Source: Mesostigma viride
Taxonomy: Eukaryota; Streptophyta; Mesostigmatophyceae; Mesostigmatales; Mesostigmataceae
Length of the DNA stretch: 64,000 nucleotides
Direction: 5' to 3'
Assembly (NCBI GenBank): GCA_009746045.1
Contig: RPFO01000034.1
Location: 223,501-287,500, forward strand
Shown here: one piece after another, positions 12,254 to 23,800 of the stretch
How the letters are laid out: every line of letters starts with the position of its first letter
How positions within the stretch are numbered: the stretch's first letter is position 1
Made by a program: the position numbers and the translations under genes
Notes under the pieces: generated by a model
The model's database searches: none
Told to the model about the DNA's origin: nothing
Seen by the model: only the letters and a program-made list of their open reading frames with translations

Positions 12254-14026
12254 CATCCACATCCGCATCCGAATCCACATCCACATCCGCATCCACATCC
12301 ATCCACATCCACATCCACATCCACATCCACATCCACATCCACATCCACATCCACATCCACATCCACATCCACATCCACATCCACATCCACATCCACATCC
12401 ACATCCACATCCACATCCACATCCACATCCACGTCCACATCCACATCCACATCCACATCCACGTCCACGTCCACGTCCACGTCCACGTCCACGTCCACGT
12501 CCACATCCACATCCACATCCACATCCACATCCACATCCACATCCACATCCACATCCACATCCACATCCACATCCACATCCACATCCACATCCACATCCAC
12601 ATCCACATCCACATCCACATCCACATCCACATCCACATCCACATCCACATCCACATCCACATCCACATCCACATCCACATCCACATCCACATCCACATCC
12701 ACATCCACATCCACATCCACATCCACATCCACATCCACATCCACATCCACATCCACATCCACATCCACATCCACATCCACATCCACATCCACATCCACAT
12801 CCACATCCACATCCACATCCACATCCACATCCACATCCACATCCACATCCACATCCACATCCACATCCACATCCACATCCACATCCACATCCACATCCAC
12901 ATCCACATCCACATCCACATCCACATCCACATCCACATCCACATCCACATCCACATCCACATCCACATCCACATCCACATCCACATCCACATCCACATCC
13001 ACATCCACATCCACATCCACATCCACATCCACATCCACATCCACATCCACATCCACATCCACATCCACATCCACATCCACATCCACATCCACATCCACAT
13101 CCACATCCACATCCACATCCACATCCACATCCACATCCACATCCACATCCACATCCACATCCACATCCACATCCACATCCACATCCACATCCACATCCAC
13201 ATCCACATCCACATCCACATCCACATCCACATCCACATCCACATCCACATCCACATCCACATCCACATCCACATCCACATCCACATCCACATCCACATCC
13301 ACATCCACATCCACATCCACATCCACATCCACATCCACATCCACATCCACATCCACATCCACATCCACATCCACATCCACATCCACATCCACATCCACAT
13401 CCACATCCACATCCACATCCACATCCACATCCACATCCACATCCACATCCACATCCACATCCACATCCACATCCACATCCACATCCACATCCACATCCAC
13501 ATCCACATCCACATCCACATCCACATCCACATCCACATCCACATCCACATCCACATCCACATCCACATCCACATCCACATCCACATCCACATCCACATCC
13601 ACATCCACATCCACATCCACATCCACATCCACATCCACATCCACATCCACATCCACATCCACATCCACATCCACATCCACATCCACATCCACATCCACAT
13701 CCACATCCACATCCACATCCACATCCACATCCACATCCACATCCACATCCACATCCACATCCACATCCACATCCACATCCACATCCACATCCACATCCAC
13801 ATCCACATCCACATCCACATCCACATCCACATCCACATCCACATCCACATCCACATCCACATCCACATCCACATCCACATCCACATCCACATCCACATCC
13901 ACATCCACATCCACATCCACATCCACATCCACATCCACATCCACATCCACATCCACATCCACATCCACATCCACATCCACATCCACATCCACATCCACAT
14001 CCACATCCACATCCACATCCACATCC
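12254..14026. repeat. (ATCCAC)n hexamer satellite, left arm
   Basis: Roughly 295 tandem copies of ATCCAC. Variant units cluster instead of being scattered: ATCCGC and related units in the first 60 bp, and a block of ACGTCC units at 12431-12505. The rest is almost perfect. All six frames stay open through the array, which creates long artificial ORFs that are not genes. The array continues at 19356 on the far side of the PAT-like element. Confidence 0.98.
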
Positions 14027-14219
14027 ATTTCTGGCCTTGCCTTGCTTTGCATGCATCACCACAAAACATCAAATTTATTACAATATGTGTGCTAGCTCTA
14101 TACGGTGGAATAACACAGACATGTCTACCAGATGGCAACACGGCCATCTGTATGCTAGGGTGAGCACACTATGTGAATGTGCAGGGCCAGCCCACAGCAG
14201 CTGTGCCCCTGCTCTACCC
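14027..14219 (-). repeat. PAT-like element terminal repeat B2
   Basis: Outer copy of a 193-bp repeat beginning ATTTCTGGCC on the plus strand. It is essentially identical to 14456-14648. It directly joins ATCC of the satellite at 14023-14026. Confidence 0.9.
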
Positions 14220-14243
14220 CTTTTGCCAGGGTGGGCGGGTGGG

Positions 14244-14455
14244 AGGCAAAAGAAAACAACCTGCTTCCCTAGAATGGAAGCCCACCCTTTATAGCAACCA
14301 CCTCTCCAGCCAACCCCTACCTGGGTGGCTGGGGTACGGGTGCCAGCACAAAAAATATTTTTTCTAAAATTATTTTTTCTTTTGGTGCTATACGGCGTTG
14401 CATTCTCCGCTCAGCAGGTTAGTCATAGATAAAATGAGCATAGCTCACCAAATCC
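14244..14455 (-). repeat. PAT-like element terminal repeat A2
   Basis: Inner copy of the A repeat; 19142-19355 is its partner. It ends in GAGCATAGCTC (an inverted repeat, GAGC/GCTC) and CAAATCC, and then joins B1 directly. The A2/B1 junction is the sequence expected at the join of a circular intermediate. Confidence 0.9.
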
Positions 14456-14648
14456 ATTTCTGGCCTTGCCTTGCTTTGCATGCATCACCACAAAACATCA
14501 AATTTATTACAATATGTGTGCTAGCTCTATACGGTGGAATAACACAGACATGTCTACCAGATGGCAACACGGCCATCTGTATGCTAGGGTGAGCACACTA
14601 TGTGAATGTGCAGGGCCAGCCCACAGCAGCTGTGCCCCTGCTCTACCC
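14456..14648 (-). repeat. PAT-like element terminal repeat B1
   Basis: Inner copy of the 193-bp B repeat, directly following A2 and preceding the 3' untranslated part of the recombinase ORF. Confidence 0.9.
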
Positions 14649-14843
14649 ACATCTCCTTACATGGCTAACAGCCGAAAATACGTAGGACATGCAAAAAAGA
14701 AAACTTAAACTACCTAGCTATGGGGGTACTTTGTCCCAACCCAGGTTCACCCTCGGGTTAGTTAAACCATTTCCCCCCTGACCTCCCACACAAGGGTGAG
14801 GTCAGTTGATAGCTAAAAGACGAGAGGTAAAAACAGGAGGACG

Positions 14844-17774
14844 TCAAAACTCGACGCCACCGAAGTGGCGCCGGAAAGCCGCTGGGTCAAAACCCAGGGC
14901 CTGAGCCCAGAGGGCGGGTGGGATGTCGCGCCCCAGGAGGCTGCGGTGGAGGCCAATGTAGCGCGTGACCGAGAGGGCCGAAGCCCACCGGCCGCGCAGC
15001 TGGATGGCCTCCGGCGACTCGCCAGCGATGGCGTCGTGCGTCGCCCCCCCATGCCGGAGGCTGTGAAAAGAAAACATCCCTGGGATGCTCATGCGGGCCT
15101 GCACAGCCTCCCACTGCTGCCTAGCCTGGCTGTACGTTAAGCCTCGAAAGAGGAGTGCATCCGGGGGCTGGCCAGCCGTCAGACGTCGCAGGAGCCACAA
15201 AGAAAGTGGATCCCGGACGAGGACGTGCTGGGCCGCCCCCTGCGCAGTTTTGGGGTTGCGCAGCACAAGGGCACCGACCATGGGCCCTGGCTCGAGAAGG
15301 GGGTGGCCGGGATGAGCCACATCCCGAACCCGCAGCCCTAGCGCCTCGCTAATGCGTAAATACTGCTGGAAAGCAATAATAATCAACGCACTCAAATGCA
15401 CCTGTCGACGTGAAACTAGCAACAGGGCAGTGAAATAGCAAAGGCGCCAGGGCATAGGCGGAGGGCTGACAGCCGGAACAAGCCGCTGCCAACCTGCTAG
15501 CAGGCGGTCCGCCAGTACCCAATTCCGAACAATGTCGGGGTAGTACAGGTGCAGACAGGCCTTGGCATGCTGGCATAAGGTACGCCCCCGCCCGCCTCTG
15601 GCATGGTAGACAGCAGAAATCCACTCACAGAAAATGGCTTCGGCGTCAGCTGGGTCGACAGGGCCAGGTGGCGCCCACGCCACGTAGACAGCCGCCGCAC
15701 GTCGGTACGCTGGCAAGGTAGACACAGGGTTGACTGTGCCCTCCAAAAGTGCCAAGTCCCGAGGGCGTCGCGCCCCCTCAGGCCCAGGGTTGGGATGCAC
15801 GTCACCACACCGGGTCAAGTCAGGAACCCAAGCGCCACGCCGACTGGCCTTGTCAGCTGGGTTGTGGTCGGTAGCCACCCAGACCCAGTGGCTCTGCATG
15901 TCGCCAGCCAGTGACAGAGCGCAGTAGCGTCGAACCAGCTGGTTGAGACGGTAGGAAGACGACCGCCCTCTGACAAACGCCCCCACCACAGCACTGGAGT
16001 CTACGAGCCGGACGACTCGCTTACCCCGACACGCCTTGGTCCGGCACGACCACTCGACCCCCTGTGTCGCAGCAATCGCCTCCTTGACGTTGATGTGGTT
16101 AGGCTGCCCCCGCCACCGGTAGGACAGTGCCGTACGCCAGTGGCCACTATCCAGCAGGCTGTAGTCCCCCTCCTCCATGCGCTCCAGGTCCCAGTCCTCC
16201 CCAGACGTTAAAGCTGTCGTCCGCCACCCCCGCGCTTCGCGCCGGGTCGCCAGCCGGGCACAATCGGCCCCAGGCAGGTCCCTGTAGACCACCCCACCGC
16301 CGGAGCCGCTCGCATCACTTGCGACGACCCGGTCAGAAAGGGGCCGGGCCCTGGCCGCCCTCAAAAAGGGGGCCAGGTCGATCGCCGCCTGAAGCTCCTG
16401 GCGGGCCCCCGCAGGGAGGCGCCAGCGGCGCCCAGGCAGGGAGGCATTCATGGCTGCTAGCAGCCGGTACGTCTCAGACCACACCGAAAGCATGGGGCGG
16501 CACAGCAGATGCATCCACACCCACTTCCCAAGCACAGAACTAAGTTCGCGGTAGTATGTAAACCCGCGATCTAAGATTCTATGAGTAGCGGCGATAACTG
16601 CCACCACACGCTCAGGAACAGGCACCACGTCACCATCCCTTTGGTGAATGACCCCCACCGCCTGCACACCAGTCTGCTCTGCTGTCGCCCGTACCACCTT
16701 GTCAGACTTCTGCACCAGCCCAACAGCGGCGTAGGCAGCCTGAACACGATCTAGCTGCTGATTCACCCCATCCACCGACGCACAGTGGGTGAAATGGAGG
16801 TCATCGATCGTCACAGCATGCATACCTTCCAGATCCTGCCGAGATTCGAAGCACGGCGAGGGCGCCAAGGGCGCAGCAGGGTCCTCCTCCAGCCTCAGCC
16901 GGACGGTCTCCCCCGCCTCGTTGGCCTCCGCCACCAGGATCAGCGCGGACATGTTGATGCTCAGCCCACGACTAGCCTCCAACGGCGGCTTGGGGCCACA
17001 GCGGTACAACACAGACTGATGCACACACTGGGCCACCGCGACGGCCAGCTTGTTGCCCATTGGCCAGCACAACATCCACGGCCACACCTTCCGACGAGCC
17101 CCACTCAGGCCCACCAGATCCGACCACACCGGCATCCACGCACAGTACCGCCGCATCCAAACTGGCAGGCGGAGTCTGTTGTAGTACGAATCCAAATCTG
17201 ATACGCCCCCAAAAACATCCTCCCCAGCGCGCGTGGGCAAATCGCAAATCACGCCAAGGTGTGGTAAAAAAGCGGGCATAGGATCAGGTAGTGGCATGTT
17301 GCCACGCCGGTTGTCCACAATCAGCCGTATACGGCCGTCGGGCTTTCCGACCCCAAAAGTACCGTTCACCATAGGCGGCTCCTCCTCAAAAAATCCACCC
17401 AAAATCCCCCTCTCCACACACACCGTGCAAACCCGCGCGAACTCCTCCATGCTACACCCCCGCGAGATCCGCATCGACTTCTGCAAGATCCGCTCTGCTG
17501 GGCTCAGCGTCCGTACCATCCTACTCTCATCATTCAAAATTGCTCCCCAAGAGGGGGGTAGTAAGTTCAGCACATCCACTTGGCCACCTTCCCCCGGACC
17601 AGGCAAAGCCAAGCGTGCGGCCACTAACGGTTCGTAAGGGGCTCCTTCAGCATATTCACCCCCATCCACTACAGATCCTGCCATTGCCGCTACGGAACCA
17701 CCGTTCCGGCGGACAAAGGACCTGCAAGCATCATCGATCCCATCTAGGGCCGCCTGCTGCAGAGGCCCGGGCAC
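14844..17774 (-). CDS. Pol of the PAT-like element: RT, RNase H, 2A-like motif, tyrosine recombinase
   Basis: One open frame of 976 codons from a GTG at 17774; the frame is open further upstream to about 17832 without an ATG, and the first internal ATG is at codon 31. Expression may therefore need a frame change from an overlapping upstream ORF; a run of 12 C at 17805-17816 lies in that overlap. Domains in order: DIRS-type RT with VDNRRGNMPLPDP and the catalytic TIDDLHF (Asp-Asp at residues 324-325, Ile replacing the usual Tyr); RNase H with ASDASGSGG, NVKEAI and LVDSSAV followed by HNPADKASR; CGDVHPNPGP at residues 656-665, a 2A-like ribosome-skipping motif with His in place of the usual Glu; and a tyrosine recombinase with Arg807 (LRISEALGLR), HSLRHGG with Arg907, and Tyr939 (VTRYIGLH). 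The full R-HxxR-Y set is present, so the recombinase looks competent. Confidence 0.9.
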   Translation of the reverse strand: MPGPLQQAALDGIDDACRSFVRRNGGSVAAMAGSVVDGGEYAEGAPYEPLVAARLALPGPGEGGQVDVLNLLPPSWGAILNDESRMVRTLSPAERILQKSMRISRGCSMEEFARVCTVCVERGILGGFFEEEPPMVNGTFGVGKPDGRIRLIVDNRRGNMPLPDPMPAFLPHLGVICDLPTRAGEDVFGGVSDLDSYYNRLRLPVWMRRYCAWMPVWSDLVGLSGARRKVWPWMLCWPMGNKLAVAVAQCVHQSVLYRCGPKPPLEASRGLSINMSALILVAEANEAGETVRLRLEEDPAAPLAPSPCFESRQDLEGMHAVTIDDLHFTHCASVDGVNQQLDRVQAAYAAVGLVQKSDKVVRATAEQTGVQAVGVIHQRDGDVVPVPERVVAVIAATHRILDRGFTYYRELSSVLGKWVWMHLLCRPMLSVWSETYRLLAAMNASLPGRRWRLPAGARQELQAAIDLAPFLRAARARPLSDRVVASDASGSGGGVVYRDLPGADCARLATRREARGWRTTALTSGEDWDLERMEEGDYSLLDSGHWRTALSYRWRGQPNHINVKEAIAATQGVEWSCRTKACRGKRVVRLVDSSAVVGAFVRGRSSSYRLNQLVRRYCALSLAGDMQSHWVWVATDHNPADKASRRGAWVPDLTRCGDVHPNPGPEGARRPRDLALLEGTVNPVSTLPAYRRAAAVYVAWAPPGPVDPADAEAIFCEWISAVYHARGGRGRTLCQHAKACLHLYYPDIVRNWVLADRLLAGWQRLVPAVSPPPMPWRLCYFTALLLVSRRQVHLSALIIIAFQQYLRISEALGLRVRDVAHPGHPLLEPGPMVGALVLRNPKTAQGAAQHVLVRDPLSLWLLRRLTAGQPPDALLFRGLTYSQARQQWEAVQARMSIPGMFSFHSLRHGGATHDAIAGESPEAIQLRGRWASALSVTRYIGLHRSLLGRDIPPALWAQALGFDPAAFRRHFGGVEF

Positions 17775-17970
17775 ACGGGCTGAATCTACAGCAGGCGGGT
17801 CTCGCCCCCCCCCCCCATCCAGTTTAACGCCCTAACCGTCTGACAGGCTAGTGTGCGAGCATTAAAAGCCCGACTCATCCTATCGCGCCTACGGCCTGAG
17901 CGTACCTGCTGCCACCAGTCACGAGGTGGCAGGGGTGCTGGAAGAGGTAGTGGAAGAAGGCACCGCTCCC

Positions 17971-19073
17971 TCACTTGTTGTTGTTGGACGGGCCGCCCTG
18001 CCCCTTCTTGCCGGGACCCTGCTCCAGCTTGTGCTGCAGCTTCCCCATGCTCATCGCCGCCCGCACCGCCGGAGACGCCAGCATTGCTCCACCCTCCTGG
18101 AATGGCAGCATTGCCGACGGCGTCCCCTTCCAACCCGTCGACCCCACATCCACCAGCTGGCATGCCGTGATCAGCTTTGCCAGGTACTCGGCTGCTGCCA
18201 GCTCCAGAATTACTTCGGAGCGTGGCGTGGCCCAGTAGCCAAATTCTGTCACCATCGTGTCCAGAATTCCTGCCATCTGCAGGAGCAGCATCCGCCTCTC
18301 CCCGCTGGCTGAGCTGCCGTGCATCGTCAGCATTAACGATGCACGGATGGACTTCCCCCCCACGCTCTCCGCGTAGTCCAGCATTCCTGGCAGCACCGCC
18401 TCCAGCATGTTGCTCACCAGCACCGGCACTGCATGCCCACTCAGCGCCACCCCCTTCGTGCGCGCCAGCTGCCAGCAGCCGTCGCTGCGGCTGGGCTTGC
18501 AGCTGCTGGAGTCTTTGCCTGGTCCAGCAGCTTCGACATAGCCGATATTAGGTCGCCAATATCTCCGCCAGTGCGGGCGTTGCCCGGCCGGGATGGAAGC
18601 CCTCCAGCTGGCGTTGCATAGCCCGTCTCGGTCCCCAGCAGCCGACCTAGGTTTCGGTCCAGGTCCGCCACAGCCTGGTCGATCGCCCCAGGAGCGCCAT
18701 CGTCCTCCCCAGCGCCCGCTCCACCATGCCCCGCCCCTCCGCTTCCACCTGCCGAAGGGGGAACACCCCCCGTTCCCACCGCACCTGCTGACACTGGTGG
18801 GTCCGGCTCTGCAATAGCCTCCCCCAGTTGCGCTGCTAGCACATCGGCCAGGGCCTCCTCCCCATCCCAGTCGCTGACAAACCCCCGTTCCTCCAGGACG
18901 TCCATGACGTTCTTGGCACGCCCCGGAGTGAGCTTCTGGATCCGCTCTAGCCAGTTCCCCTCCCCTAGGATCTTCTGAACCGCAGTGGCGGCCTCCTTTG
19001 GGGTGCATCCCTCCTTGGCTGCTTGCTTGAGTTTCGCTAGGAAATTCCGGTCTGGGGCTGTCACTGTGGACAT
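17971..19073 (-). pseudogene. Gag-like ORF1 of the PAT-like element, one frame change
   Basis: Starts at ATG 19073 (MSTVTAPDRNFLAKLKQAAK) just inside terminal repeat A1. About the first 190 residues read in one frame: a helical N-terminus, then a Gly/Ala/Pro-rich linker. Coding-like sequence then continues in another frame (LARTKGVALSGHAVPVL onward) to a stop at 17971, ending in a Lys/Gly/Asn-rich tail (GKKGQGGPSNNN). The switch lies near 18470-18530. It is either a one-base mutation or a frameshift used in translation; without a second copy I cannot tell. No zinc knuckle is seen, which is common for DIRS-order Gag proteins. The assignment rests on position upstream of pol and on composition. 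Confidence 0.6.
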
Positions 19074-19141
19074 GGTAGGTTATACTGCTTGATGTGTTAT
19101 CTTGCGTTTTGTTTTTTGTGTTGTGGTCACGTGAGGTTCTC

Positions 19142-19355
19142 AGGCAAAAGAAAACAACCTGCTTCCCTAGAATGGAAGCCCACCCTTTATAGCAACCACC
19201 TCTCCAGCCAACCCCTACCTGGGTGGCTGGGGTACGGGTGCCAGCACAAAAAAATATTTTTTCTAAAATTATTTTTTTCTTTTGGTGCTATACGGCGTTG
19301 CATTCTCCGCTCAGCAGGTTAGTCATAGATAAAATGAGCATAGCTCACCAAATCC
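19142..19355 (-). repeat. PAT-like element terminal repeat A1
   Basis: 5' terminal repeat of the minus-strand element; matches A2 at 14244-14455 apart from small length changes in A/T runs. It ends CAAATCC and passes directly into ACATCC satellite units. Confidence 0.9.
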
Positions 19356-20238
19356 ACATCCACATCCACATCCACATCCACATCCACATCCACATCCACA
19401 TCCACATCCACATCCACATCCACATCCACATCCACATCCACATCCACATCCACATCCACATCCACATCCACATCCGCATCCGCATCCGCATCCGCATCCG
19501 CATCCACATCCACATCCACATCCACATCCACATCCACATCCACATCCACATCCACATCCACATCCACATCCACATCCACATCCACATCCACATCCACATC
19601 CACATCCACATCCACATCCACATCCACATCCACATCCACATCCACATCCACATCCACATCCACATCCACATCCACATCCACATCGACATCGACATCGACA
19701 TCGACATCCACATCCACATCCACATCCACATCCACATCCACATCCACATACATCCACATCCACATCCATCCACATCCACATCCACATCCACATCCACATC
19801 CACATCCACATCCACATCCACATCCACATCCACATCCACATCCACATCCACATCCACATCCACATCCACATCCACATCCACATCCACATCCACATCCACA
19901 TCCACATCCACATCCACATCCACATCCACATCCACATCCACATCCACATCCACATCCACATCCACATCCACATCCACATCCACATCCACATCCACATCCA
20001 CATCCACATCCACATCCACATCCACATCCACATCCACATCCACATCCACATCCACATCCACATCCACATCCACATCCACATCCACATCCACATCCACATC
20101 CACATCCACATCCACATCCACATCCACATCCACATCCACATCCACATCCACATCCACATCCACATCCACATCCACATCCACGTCCACATCCACATCCACA
20201 TCCACATCCGCATCCACATCCACATCCACATCCACATC
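19356..20238. repeat. (ATCCAC)n hexamer satellite, right arm
   Basis: About 147 copies of the same hexamer as 12254-14026. It contains a block of five ATCCGC units near 19472-19504, four ATCGAC units near 19682-19705, and phase slips near 19745-19770. Long open frames through it are artefacts of the repeat. Confidence 0.98.
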
Positions 20239-20878
20239 TGCATCCCTGTCAGCCCAGAGTCAGGTGTGTACCGTGTGCAGCATGGCATCCAGGTCCACCC
20301 CGTGTGCCCTCCAATCTTCGGGTCCAAAGGGTCTAGTTGCGACGTAGCCTGCGGAGAAGCAGCAGCAGAGGCAGAAACAGCAATAGAGCGCAGTTTGTGC
20401 GCAGATTGCGTTCACACATTACTTATGCATTCATGTACTAGTAAACAAATTATTTAGTTCTGCACCATACGATTGTTCTAATTTGTTTTCCGCAATTACT
20501 GATTTCTTTGTGCACCCTACTCCCATTTATGCACCGCATTTGTGTAGGCACCTTCCGTGCCAAGTAGCGCACAGAGAAGAACCCCCCTGCAAGTGCCCCC
20601 TCCCCCTCTACAGCGGAACGACGTGCATACAATGAGTCACGGGTAGTTCACAGAAGGTCCCGCTGCGGTTGACCTTACTCAACATCCCAGTCGAAACCAG
20701 AGTGTTCACACCACAAGAATCCTGGATTCCAGTAAACAGGTAATCACACTGTGGTAGCAATAAACAACTGACCTCTTATTCCCTTCCCGCAACCCGTCTT
20801 GCCAAAATGCCCGATGGTCAGGGCAGCTGTCAATAAAGGCTTTCGATCCAGGCCGGAATACGTCAAAACCCAGAACAC
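20239..20878. other. Possible 3' part of the unknown minus-strand gene
   Basis: On the minus strand, 20633-20545 reads coding-like (YARRSAVEGEGALAGGFFSV) and ends at AAG|GTGCCT, a possible donor. The frame meets a stop upstream before any AG acceptor, so I could not join it to the upstream exons. The 3' end of that gene is therefore unresolved. Confidence 0.3.
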
Positions 20879-23800
20879 CTTCTGTCTCCTCCCCCCCTGT
20901 CCCTGTCCTCCCTGACGCAGCATCATCAGCAATTTCATTGTTCCCTGGGAGCTACAATGGTCCAAACTGCTTTCATCCCAATCCACCCGGCTTGAGGACA
21001 TCTTCTCTGAACAGTATCATATTTTAGACCTACTTAACCTAGCGTCCCGCTAATGCATCAAATATGCATGGGCAAACATTTGCCTCTTATCCTCAGCGAT
21101 GAGTCTCTCGCAATCTGTGACACCTCTGTCCTCTGTAATAATCCGGAGTCCATCACCGTCCTGGATCCTCCACGGATCGCTCAGCTTTCTCGTCAAACTA
21201 TACCCACATTTCCATCGCCGCCACTACCATTCCTCGCCCCGCTTCACCTCCCGCCCTCTCATCCTACTAACCATCACACATATGACTGACCTTGCTCGTC
21301 CAGCATTGCCTGGGCTCGGGCAATGTCCACCCGTCCCGTTGCCAGCCGGCAAACGTCACGGTTGGGCATGGGCGCACCCTCGCCCCCACGGCTGGCGCAC
21401 CCTGCACCAGAAGAACTCCTGTCATCCGTAACGAGCCCTGGCTTGCCCACGGTCATGCGCCCACCGGAGAGTGTCTCCCAGAACTCGGCTGTGGCAATCA
21501 CTGGATTGGGAGGCCCCTGCAACGCAATTAACCAATAAAACAGAAATACATAGTAGACGTAGTAATGTAGACAGTGTGGGGTCCGTCTGTCAGGAGGGTA
21601 GTGCTGCCATGGTGCACTGCCCGGGGGATCGATTGCGGAATGTAAGAACCGCGTGGGGTGAATGTTCTGGCCCCATCAGTTGATTGGGATAATTTTCTCT
21701 CAACGCATGGTAGGCGACATGTCTAGCGAGCACAAGAGTTGCAAGAGAGTGGCCCACCGGCCGATCAAGACAGTTGCCTTGAAGCGACTCCAGACCGACC
21801 CGGTACGACCATAACAGCACACCAACGTGGTACAAATCTTCCAGGCAGCTGACGTGTGGGATGGGCTGTGGAACCACTGACGGATTTATACGACGCATGT
21901 TGCCCTGAACAGAGGACAAGGTGAGTAGGGGCGTTGGTGAACAAACAACAAATGATATGTACAAACAACTAACAAATGATATACAAGCAAGAAACAGATT
22001 ATGTTACGAGAAGGGACACTGGTGAACGAACCAATAACAGCTGATGGAAAGGCCATAGGGAAACCCTGGAATGAAAAGGTGGTCAGATATTTGGACATGG
22101 GTAGAGCCCGCTGTCAATGAAGCAACCGACGCCCTTGTACAACCCACTAAGTGAGGAATGCTGCTGATGTCGCCACTCACCAAGCGGCGGATGCTGGTAA
22201 CACATGCCACCCACGCACCCACCCCTCCGGAACGCACAACCCATCCATAGTTGAGTGCTAACGAGCTACCGTTGAGACAGACTCTCTAAAAACGCAGCCA
22301 ACAGACATTGCTTGAGAGCAGAGTTTATCGTTGTAACGCAATGACCACACAATTCGGCTATATTATTACTGCCATCATTCTCAGCAGTAGATAGACCCTT
22401 GTGTTACTTATACTACTACATTTTTTTTATCAGAAAGGTTAGTATCACAGAAGAACACATCATCAATGACGCACCGCCTTGCCGAGTGCGATATCTCGCA
22501 GAAGCGGCCCCAGCTTTAGCTTGCCCCCGCCCCCGCCCCCGCCCCCGCCTCCCTGCCTCGCCGCGACTGCACCCTTGTGCGGCGTGTTGCTCGCACCCCC
22601 ACCCGGCGCGCAGGGGACTCCGCCTGTCCGCGACGACAGTCCCTCCGCGCTCACCCACGCTGACCGTTCCACTGCTGATGACGACATCTGGTTTGGCTCT
22701 GCTGCCCGCAGCGCCAACGCGTCTGTCACATACCCATCCTGCACCGCTGTCGAGAGGGTAGACCGGACATTGCTAGTGGCCAAACGGTGGCCGTCTCGCA
22801 TCGCAGGTCCTGCGATCGCTGCGTCCCTATTGGAGTCCATCCGCTCCCCCTCTGGCCTGCCTGTTTGCCGGCTCGCCTGCGTCTCCGCCCCCCCCTCCCG
22901 TCCTGCAAGTAGCGGCATGCCGTCCTGTACGCACATCTCCCGTCCTGCGCCCTGGCACTGGCCCGGTGCGCTGATGTCAGCGATCCTGGCGCGTATGAGG
23001 CCGGCCAGCCGGTCCGCGGGCGAGGCTGATGCATCATCGTTGTCAACAGTGTGAACGGGGGCAGGGCTGTTCGGAGGTGGCAGACTGTTTACCAGGTTGC
23101 GTCCGACTGGGACATTAAGGAGGCCTCCTGCCAGAGAGGGCGCTACAGTCCAGGACTGGAGTTCCCCCAGGAGCTGTTAAGGCAGGTTTTGACGGCAACA
23201 CCGCAAGTCCATGAAGTGGTGACACCCCCATCACAAAACAATTAGAAAAATGGATGCCATGGGAGATGAAGTGTTGACCTTGCAAGTTTGGCATTCAGTA
23301 GCTAACGTCCATAGTGAGTGCCCTTGATTTGACTTGGTAATAGGCATTCTCAGCTAACGCCCAATGATATCAATGCAGGATCATAAATCCCAAACCCTAA
23401 ACCCTAAACCCTAAACCCAATGATATCAATGCAGGATCCTGACCACATCTGGGACTATTCGTAGTCTGGGACTACAAGATTTTTTAAATACAACATTAAT
23501 TTTGTTATTACTCAAATACCTGGCAGCCGATAAGGAAATCATGGTGGGGAAATCATGGTCCTTTGGTGTCAGTGTAACACTGGCGACCAGGCAATCACCA
23601 AACAGACTTATGCACGTATCCGTCCATGGTCAGCCAGTACGATGTGATAGAAAAAAGTAGCAGTAGCACTAAGTACGTATACCGACTTCAACCCAGTACC
23701 GAGGCATACACAATCGGGCATTGCAACAACACGAGTCGGTACTCAGTATGAGGCAGTATAGTATGAGTCAGAATAGTATGAGCTATTAAGAGTCACTTTG

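Larger units (their letters stand above)
14027..19355 (-). mobile_element. PAT-like tyrosine-recombinase retrotransposon inserted in the hexamer satellite
   Basis: On the minus strand the order is A1 (19355-19142), gag-like ORF, RT-RNase H-recombinase ORF, B1 (14648-14456), A2 (14455-14244), B2 (14219-14027). This is the split-direct-repeat layout of PAT-type DIRS-order elements. A1 and A2 match over about 212 bp, and B1 and B2 over 193 bp. Both outer ends abut ATCCAC repeats and no target duplication is present, as expected for integration of a circular intermediate by a tyrosine recombinase. The element is 5.3 kb, near the usual size for the group. The gag-like ORF has a frame change, so this copy may be inactive. 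Confidence 0.92.

Noticed and set aside
12174..14147. ORFs of more than 600 codons of alternating Met-Trp, Asp-Val, Cys-Gly or Ser-Thr
   Set aside because: They are translations of the ATCCAC satellite, open in every frame on both strands; the same applies to 19223-20347.
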